DNA of 35,549 nt from Caulobacter sp. AP07 (GTDB lineage: Bacteria > Pseudomonadota > Alphaproteobacteria > Caulobacterales > Caulobacteraceae). A model generated the notes under the pieces. That model did not search any database, was not told the DNA's origin, and was given only the letters and a program-made list of their open reading frames with translations. Positions 30,959 to 35,549 of this stretch are shown here, in pieces (the first letter of the stretch is position 1; every line of letters starts with the position of its first letter). The position numbers and the translations under genes are program-made. Location of the stretch: assembly GCF_000281955.1 (NCBI RefSeq), contig NZ_AKKF01000013.1:1-35549 (forward strand), written 5' to 3'.

Positions 30959-32581
30959 ATGCGCGCCTTCGCCCATCTTCTCGACCGGCTGTCCCTGACG
31001 AGCGCGCGCAACGCCAAGCTCACCCTGATCAAGGATTTCCTGCGCGAGACCCCCGACCCCGAGCGCGGCTGGGTGCTGGCCGCCCTGACCGGGGCCCTGT
31101 CGTTCAGCGCCGCCAAGCCGGCCTTCATCCGCAAGGCGGTCGAAGCGCGGATGGACGCCCAGCTGTTCGCCTGGTCCTACGACTATGTCGGCGACCTGGC
31201 CGAGACCGTCGCCCTGGTCTGGCCGGCCAGGCCCGGCGCCAACCGCGAGCCGGACCTGTCGGAGGTGGTCGAGGCCCTGCGCGCCGCCTCGCGGACCGAG
31301 GTCCAGCGGCTGATCGAGGGCTGGCTCGACGCCCTGGACCCCGACGGTCGCTGGGCGCTACTGAAGCTGATGACCGGCGGCCTGCGGGTCGGCGTGTCGG
31401 CGCGCCTGGCCAAGCAGGCCTGCGCCGACTTCGGCGGGGTCGAGATCGGCCAGGTCGAGGAGGTCTGGCACGCCATGACCCCGCCCTATGGCGACCTGTT
31501 CGCCTGGCTGGAGGGGCGCTCGGCGCAGCCCTCGCCCGACGCGCCGGGGCGCTTCCGGCCGGTGATGCTGGCCCAGGCCATCGACGAGGCGGCGGATTTC
31601 GCCAGGCTCGACCCGGCCGATTACGCCGCCGAGTGGAAATGGGACGGCATCCGCGTCCAGGCGGTCAGCGAGCGCGGTACGAGACGGCTCTACACCCGTA
31701 CCGGTGACGACATCTCGGCGACCTTTCCCGACGTGCTGGACGCCCTGACCTTCGAAGGCGCGATCGACGGCGAGCTGCTGGTCATGCGCGACGGCGCGGT
31801 GGCCAGTTTCGGCGACCTGCAACAGCGGCTGAACCGCAAGACCGTCGACGCCAGGCAGCTGTCGGCCTTCCCGGCCGGGATCCGCGCCTACGACCTGTTG
31901 CTGGACGGCGAGACCGACCTGCGCGGCCTGCCCTTCGCCGAGCGCCGCCAACGGCTGGAAGCCTTCGTCGCCCAAATTCCGACTGGGGGGGCCGCCAGCC
32001 CGCGCATCGACCTGTCGCCGATCCAGCCCTTCACCGCCTGGGAGGACCTGGCCGCCCTGCGCGCCCAGCCCCCCGAAGGCGATCCCGCCGTCGCCGAGGG
32101 ACTGATGCTCAAGCGCTGGGACAGCGTCTACGAACCCGGCCGCCCCAAGGGGCCATGGTTCAAGTGGAAGCGCGACCCGCGCCTGATCGACGCGGTGCTG
32201 ATGTACGCCCAGCGCGGCCACGGCAAGCGGTCCAGCTTCTATTCCGACTACACCTTCGGCGTCTGGCAGGAAGATGAAACCGGAGGCCGGCGCCTGACCC
32301 CGGTCGGCAAGGCCTATTTCGGCTTCACCGACGAGGAGCTGAAGCGGATCGACAGGTTCGTCCGCGACCACACCGTCGAGCGCTTCGGCCCGGTGCGGTC
32401 GGTGCGCGCCGACGGGGACTTCGGCCTGGTGTTCGAGGTGGCGTTCGAGGGACTGCAGCGCTCGACCCGGCACAAGTCCGGCGTGGCCATGCGCTTTCCG
32501 CGCATCAACCGCATCCGCTGGGACAAGCCGTCACGCGAGGCCGACGAGCTGGCGACCCTGGAGCGGATGCTGGACGGCTAG
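30959..32581 (+). CDS. ATP-dependent DNA ligase (ligase-associated repair set)
   Basis: A 540-residue ligase that seals nicks using ATP. The N-terminal DNA-binding domain starts RAFAHLLDRL; adenylation motif I is EWKWDGIR with Lys227 as the AMP-accepting residue; other motifs are GAIDGELLVM, AEGLMLKRWDSVYEPGR and WFKWKRDP. The OB domain ends in RHKSGVAMRFPRINRIRWDK. It belongs to the bacterial family whose genes cluster with the exonuclease found here at 27670, helicase Lhr-Core and a metallophosphoesterase. ATG 30959 is preferred over the in-frame ATG at 30950 because family members start at the equivalent of MRAFA. It converges with the exporter gene; both stops share CTAG. Confidence 0.94.
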   Translation: MRAFAHLLDRLSLTSARNAKLTLIKDFLRETPDPERGWVLAALTGALSFSAAKPAFIRKAVEARMDAQLFAWSYDYVGDLAETVALVWPARPGANREPDLSEVVEALRAASRTEVQRLIEGWLDALDPDGRWALLKLMTGGLRVGVSARLAKQACADFGGVEIGQVEEVWHAMTPPYGDLFAWLEGRSAQPSPDAPGRFRPVMLAQAIDEAADFARLDPADYAAEWKWDGIRVQAVSERGTRRLYTRTGDDISATFPDVLDALTFEGAIDGELLVMRDGAVASFGDLQQRLNRKTVDARQLSAFPAGIRAYDLLLDGETDLRGLPFAERRQRLEAFVAQIPTGGAASPRIDLSPIQPFTAWEDLAALRAQPPEGDPAVAEGLMLKRWDSVYEPGRPKGPWFKWKRDPRLIDAVLMYAQRGHGKRSSFYSDYTFGVWQEDETGGRRLTPVGKAYFGFTDEELKRIDRFVRDHTVERFGPVRSVRADGDFGLVFEVAFEGLQRSTRHKSGVAMRFPRINRIRWDKPSREADELATLERMLDG

Positions 32582-33846
32582 TGGCCCAGGCCCGCGCCCT
32601 CCGCCACCGGGCCGGCTCCGGCATGGAACATCCGGCCCTTCTCGGTGGCCAGCACGGCCAGCAGGCCGGCGACGCCGAAGCCGGCGAAGCCCAGGGTCAG
32701 GGGCACGGTCGTGCCGTCGAACAGCTGGCCGATCCAGAAGCCGAACAGCGCCCCGCCGATGGTGGTGATGAAGCCCTGCACCGAGGCCGCGGTGCCGGCC
32801 AGGTGGCCCAGCGGCTCCATGGCGATCGAGCCGAAGTTCGACATCACCAGGCCAAAGCAGAACATCATCCCCGCCTGCAGCAGCGAGAAGGTCCACAGCG
32901 TCTCGTGGCCGCTCAGGGCCACCAGGGCGTGGACCACCGCGAAGGCGATGTAGCCGACCAGGGCGGTGTGCGAGACCAGCCGCATGCCCAGCCTGTCGAC
33001 GATGCGGGCGTTGATCAGCGACGCGACGGCGATGCCCCCGGCGATCCCCGCGAAGATCAGGGGGAACGCCTTGCCCGCCCCCAGCACGTCGACGAACACC
33101 TGCTGGGCCGAGTTGAGGAAGCCGAACAGCCCGCCCAGCACCAGGGTGGAAGCGATCGTGTAGCCGACGGCCACGCGGTTGGTCAGGCACTCCCTGAAGG
33201 CCGCCAGCACCGGGGCGGGCGTCAGGGGCACGCGGTCCTCGGGATGCAGGGTCTCGGGCAGCTTGACCGCCGACCAGACGATCACCGCCAGGCCGAAGAT
33301 CGACAGGACGCCGAACACCCACGGCCAGGGCGCGACCAGCAGGATGGCCTGGCCCACCGACGGCGCGATGATCGGCACGCCCAGGAAGACGATGAACGAC
33401 AGCGACATCACCCGGGCCATCTGCCGGCCGCTGTAGCAGTCGCGGACGATCGACACCGACAGCACCCGCGTCGCCGCCGCCCCGACCCCGCACAGGGCGC
33501 GGGCGGTCAGCAGCATCTCGAACGAGGTGGCGAAGGCGCAGGCGGCGGCGAACACCACATAGATCGCCAGGCCGACCAGCAGCACCGGCTTGCGTCCGAA
33601 ACGGTCGGCCAGCGAACCATAGACGATCTGGGCCGCGCCGAAGCCCAGCAGATAGGCGGTCAGGATCCACTGCCGCTCGTTGTCGGTCGCCACGCCCAGG
33701 GCGTCGCCGATCTGCGGCATGGCCGGCAGCATCGAGTCGATGGCCAGGGCGTTGGTGGCCATCATCGCCGCGATCAGGGCGACGAACTGGCCGAAACCCA
33801 TGCCGGGATGGGGTCCGGGACGGGCGACGGCTGAAGTGGAGGACAT
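32578..33846 (-). CDS. MFS drug exporter, Bcr/CflA family
   Basis: A 422-residue transporter with 12 predicted spans and the proton-antiporter motif A (GSLADRFGRKP) after helix 2. LLTARALCGVGAAATRVLSVSIVRD matches the Bcr/CflA subfamily, which exports bicyclomycin, chloramphenicol or sulfonamides in known cases; this protein's substrate is unknown. ATG 33846 (MSSTSAVARPG) is preferred with AAAGAG upstream; the open frame back to 33909 adds an Arg-rich leader that does not fit. It lies about 100 bases downstream of the ZorB-like gene on the same strand, but a stem-loop separates them. Confidence 0.92.
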   Translation of the reverse strand: MSSTSAVARPGPHPGMGFGQFVALIAAMMATNALAIDSMLPAMPQIGDALGVATDNERQWILTAYLLGFGAAQIVYGSLADRFGRKPVLLVGLAIYVVFAAACAFATSFEMLLTARALCGVGAAATRVLSVSIVRDCYSGRQMARVMSLSFIVFLGVPIIAPSVGQAILLVAPWPWVFGVLSIFGLAVIVWSAVKLPETLHPEDRVPLTPAPVLAAFRECLTNRVAVGYTIASTLVLGGLFGFLNSAQQVFVDVLGAGKAFPLIFAGIAGGIAVASLINARIVDRLGMRLVSHTALVGYIAFAVVHALVALSGHETLWTFSLLQAGMMFCFGLVMSNFGSIAMEPLGHLAGTAASVQGFITTIGGALFGFWIGQLFDGTTVPLTLGFAGFGVAGLLAVLATEKGRMFHAGAGPVAEGAGLGH

Positions 33847-33894
33847 GACGCTCTTTCGCTGGCCGGAAACGCCGAAGCGCCGGCGGGCGCGAGA

Positions 33895-33925
33895 CGCGAT
33901 GGCCGCCATATAGGCGGCCGTCGCG
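33895..33925 (-). terminator. Stem-loop after the ZorB-like gene
   Basis: 13-base arms (CGCGATGGCCGCC and GGCGGCCGTCGCG, one mismatch) around loop ATATA, 24 bases past the stop. No T-tract. It separates the motor-like pair from the downstream exporter gene. Confidence 0.55.
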
Positions 33926-33949
33926 CGTGCGCCAAACGCCGTGTCGGTT

Positions 33950-34834
33950 CTAGGTCCCCATCAGGAACTGGATGCTGACCGTTTGGTCGTCGCCGACCTT
34001 CGAGGCCGCCTCCTGCGACTGGCCGACGCTGGCCACCCGCAGCAGGGGCTGGGAGCCCGCCTGGCCGACCGGGGCGTTGCGCAGGGCCGCCAGCAGGGGC
34101 TGGGCGGCGGTCAGGCCCTGGTGGAAGGCGGCGGCGCGTTGCAGGGCCAGGCTGGCGGCCCGTTGCCCTTCGGGCGTGAAGGCGTCGAGATTGGTCTGGC
34201 TGACCACATTGACCATCGCCAGCTTGGATCCGCCGGCCTCGCAGCCGGTCCCGGCCGGCGCGCCATAGCCCAGGCAGGGCAGGCGCCGCGCCAGGGTCTG
34301 GGCGACCTGCCCGGCGATCCGTTGGCCGTCCGGCGACAGGGTGGCCGAACCGGCCAGGAACAGCTGGTCGGCCTTGAAGGCCAGGGTTCCGTTCGAGGGG
34401 TCGCCGTTGATCGGCGCGCCGGCGTCGCGCAGGTCGGCCTCGAGCTGGTCCATCAGCAGCCGCTGGGCGTCCGCGGTCGACACGCTCTGGGTCGGAACCT
34501 TGGACGGCGGCGCGAAGGAGAAGCAGCGGCGCTCGCCCGCGGCCCCGCCGCCAGTCTCGCTGAGCACCGTTTCCGGCACGCACAGCACCCGCGCCTGGTA
34601 GTCGACCTCCAGGTCGGCCTGGCGCCGCGTCAGGTTGGCGGCGGTCTGCAACAGGGCGGCCGTTTCCGGCTGCTTGGCGCTGGTCAGCCTGGTGGTGGCC
34701 GAGCGAAACTCGAAGGCGAAGTAGCTGAGCATGATGATGAAGATGAAGATCACCCCGACCATCATGTCGGTCATCGACACGTAGTAGCTCTCGCCCTCCT
34801 CGACATCGACCGTGCGGCCGCGCTTGCGGCGCAT
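33950..34834 (-). CDS. MotB/OmpA-like protein, ZorB-like
   Basis: A 294-residue protein. A short basic/acidic cytoplasmic start is followed by one membrane helix (about 21-43, MTDMMVGVIFIFIIMLSYFA) with Asp23 at its head, where MotB and ZorB carry the proton-binding Asp. The periplasmic part has four cysteines and a degenerate OmpA-type peptidoglycan domain (ADQLFLAGSATLSPDGQRIA, NLDAFTPEGQRAASLALQRA). Its start overlaps the stop of the MotA-like gene as TGATG, so the two are coupled. Together they form a stator-like ion-driven unit resembling ZorA-ZorB of Zorya phage defence; but no ZorC, ZorD or ZorE follows, so a housekeeping envelope role is equally possible. Confidence 0.75.
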   Translation of the reverse strand: MRRKRGRTVDVEEGESYYVSMTDMMVGVIFIFIIMLSYFAFEFRSATTRLTSAKQPETAALLQTAANLTRRQADLEVDYQARVLCVPETVLSETGGGAAGERRCFSFAPPSKVPTQSVSTADAQRLLMDQLEADLRDAGAPINGDPSNGTLAFKADQLFLAGSATLSPDGQRIAGQVAQTLARRLPCLGYGAPAGTGCEAGGSKLAMVNVVSQTNLDAFTPEGQRAASLALQRAAAFHQGLTAAQPLLAALRNAPVGQAGSQPLLRVASVGQSQEAASKVGDDQTVSIQFLMGT

Positions 34835-35549
34835 CAGGCCACGCCCGTCCGCGGCAGGGCCGGCGCCGAAGTGCGGCTCAGGGCCGCCTCGATCCGGGCC
34901 AGGGTGGCCAGTTGCTCCAGCATCACCTTCTCGGGCGGCGCGAAGCGGACACAGGCGTCAAGCAGGGCGAAGAAATGGGCCTCCAGCCCCTCGATCACAT
35001 GGCGACGCCGGCGCGCGGCCAGGCGCAGGATGATCGAGGCCAGAACCCCGGCGATCGAGGTCCAGAACTTGGTGGCGGCGATGGTCAGCAGGTTGACCAG
35101 GGCGCCCTGCATCGCCGCGCCGCCGCCGGGGCCCATGGCCGAGGTGGCTTCGGTCAGCGCCGCGACGATGCCCATGAAGGTGATGACCAGGCCGATGGCG
35201 ACCATGATATTGGCCCACCATTCCAAGGTTCGGGCCGGCGCGTCGGAATGGTCGAAGGCGTCGGCCGCGTGGATCGCCGCCGCCAGCCGGCCGTCGTCGG
35301 TGGACGTCAGCTGGCTGCGGTAATGCGCCCAGCCCAATTCCAACACGGGGTTGGCGACGCTGCTGAAACGCTTGTCGATCGCGTCGAAGGCCTCGGAAAA
35401 GGCCTTCTGGCGATCACCGCGCAGATCCTCCAGCAGATCGGTGCGCCGGCGAAAATCCTGGCGCAGAGGGCTGTATTCGAAATGGCCCGACTGAAAGATC
35501 AGCCCGACAGCGAAGACGAGGATGGGGCCCGCCCTGTCCGACGCACCGC
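34834..35549 (-). CDS. MotA/TolQ/ExbB-like channel protein, ZorA-like (5' partial)
   Basis: The frame is open to the window edge; the last 237 residues are seen. Membrane segments: GPILVFAVGLIFQSG at the visible start, then after a ~75-residue soluble part WWANIMVAIGLVITFMGIVA and LVNLLTIAATKFWTSIAGVLASIIL. This matches the MotA/TolQ channel fold, with the Thr/Ser positions of helices 2 and 3 present. After the last helix only about 60 residues remain, without the very long cytoplasmic coiled-coil tail of classical ZorA. It is coupled to the MotB-like gene by TGATG. Confidence 0.75.
   Translation of the reverse strand, partial: GASDRAGPILVFAVGLIFQSGHFEYSPLRQDFRRRTDLLEDLRGDRQKAFSEAFDAIDKRFSSVANPVLELGWAHYRSQLTSTDDGRLAAAIHAADAFDHSDAPARTLEWWANIMVAIGLVITFMGIVAALTEATSAMGPGGGAAMQGALVNLLTIAATKFWTSIAGVLASIILRLAARRRRHVIEGLEAHFFALLDACVRFAPPEKVMLEQLATLARIEAALSRTSAPALPRTGVA

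Noticed and set aside
33950..35549. Complete Zorya phage-defence system
   Set aside because: Only the motor pair is visible; no ZorC, ZorD or ZorE is found, and the ZorA-like tail is short, so the full system is not claimed.
33950..35549. Flagellar stator motA/motB
   Set aside because: The MotA-like part lacks the large cytoplasmic loop expected of MotA, and the partner's peptidoglycan motif is too degenerate; no flagellar genes are nearby.

Overview
The window is high-GC, densely packed alphaproteobacterial DNA. It very probably comes from a Caulobacter species or close relative. The strongest markers are a crescentin gene (creS, the coiled-coil cell-curvature protein of Caulobacter) and, about 7 kb away, an HfsK-like holdfast N-acyltransferase. 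Products were assigned by reading translated sequence and recalled family motifs; no database search was run.

Layout. (1) 1-4653: the 3' part of a very large secreted RTX protein with an N,N-dimethylformamidase-beta-like domain, Ig, DUF4082 and cadherin-like domains, and two calcium-binding repeat blocks. (2) 4860-6583: hfsK-like gene, a 46-residue membrane protein, and a DUF2218 gene, followed to 7163 by a His-rich PadR repressor with paired GATATATC palindromes in front of it (a likely metal/iron operon). (3) 7311-12935: Tat-exported M3 dipeptidyl carboxypeptidase, glutamate racemase, a secreted SRPBCC protein, and an exported protein with one CxxCH haem motif. (4) 13148-18111: creS, then the peroxide module ahpF, ahpC and divergent oxyR with ATAG-N7-CTAT OxyR-type sites. 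(5) 18125-20217: VOC protein, secreted TraB/GumN-like protein, and a secreted cyanovirin-N homologue. (6) 20532-23267: ffh, rpsP, rimM. (7) 23313-29114: TesB and three PaaI-type thioesterases, a histone-deacetylase-family enzyme, a 32-residue hydrophobic peptide, an unrecognised 318-residue protein, and the exonuclease of the ligase-associated DNA repair set. (8) 29211-33846: two membrane proteins, the partner ATP-dependent DNA ligase, and a Bcr/CflA exporter. (9) 33950-35549: a MotA/MotB-like pair resembling ZorA/ZorB, cut off by the window end.

Noteworthy non-coding structure: two inverted copies of a ~100-bp dispersed repeat (18518-18618, 26622-26715); two 28-bp perfect palindromes sharing GGGGACA ends; a 28-bp operator with 13-bp arms before a thioesterase; a strong hairpin between ahpC and ahpF; and several intrinsic terminators. 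I found no tRNA, rRNA, CRISPR array, transposase, integrase or prophage. Most of the window reads as ordinary chromosomal backbone; the least ordinary items are the RTX protein, the ZorAB-like pair, the CVNH lectin and the regulatory palindromes.
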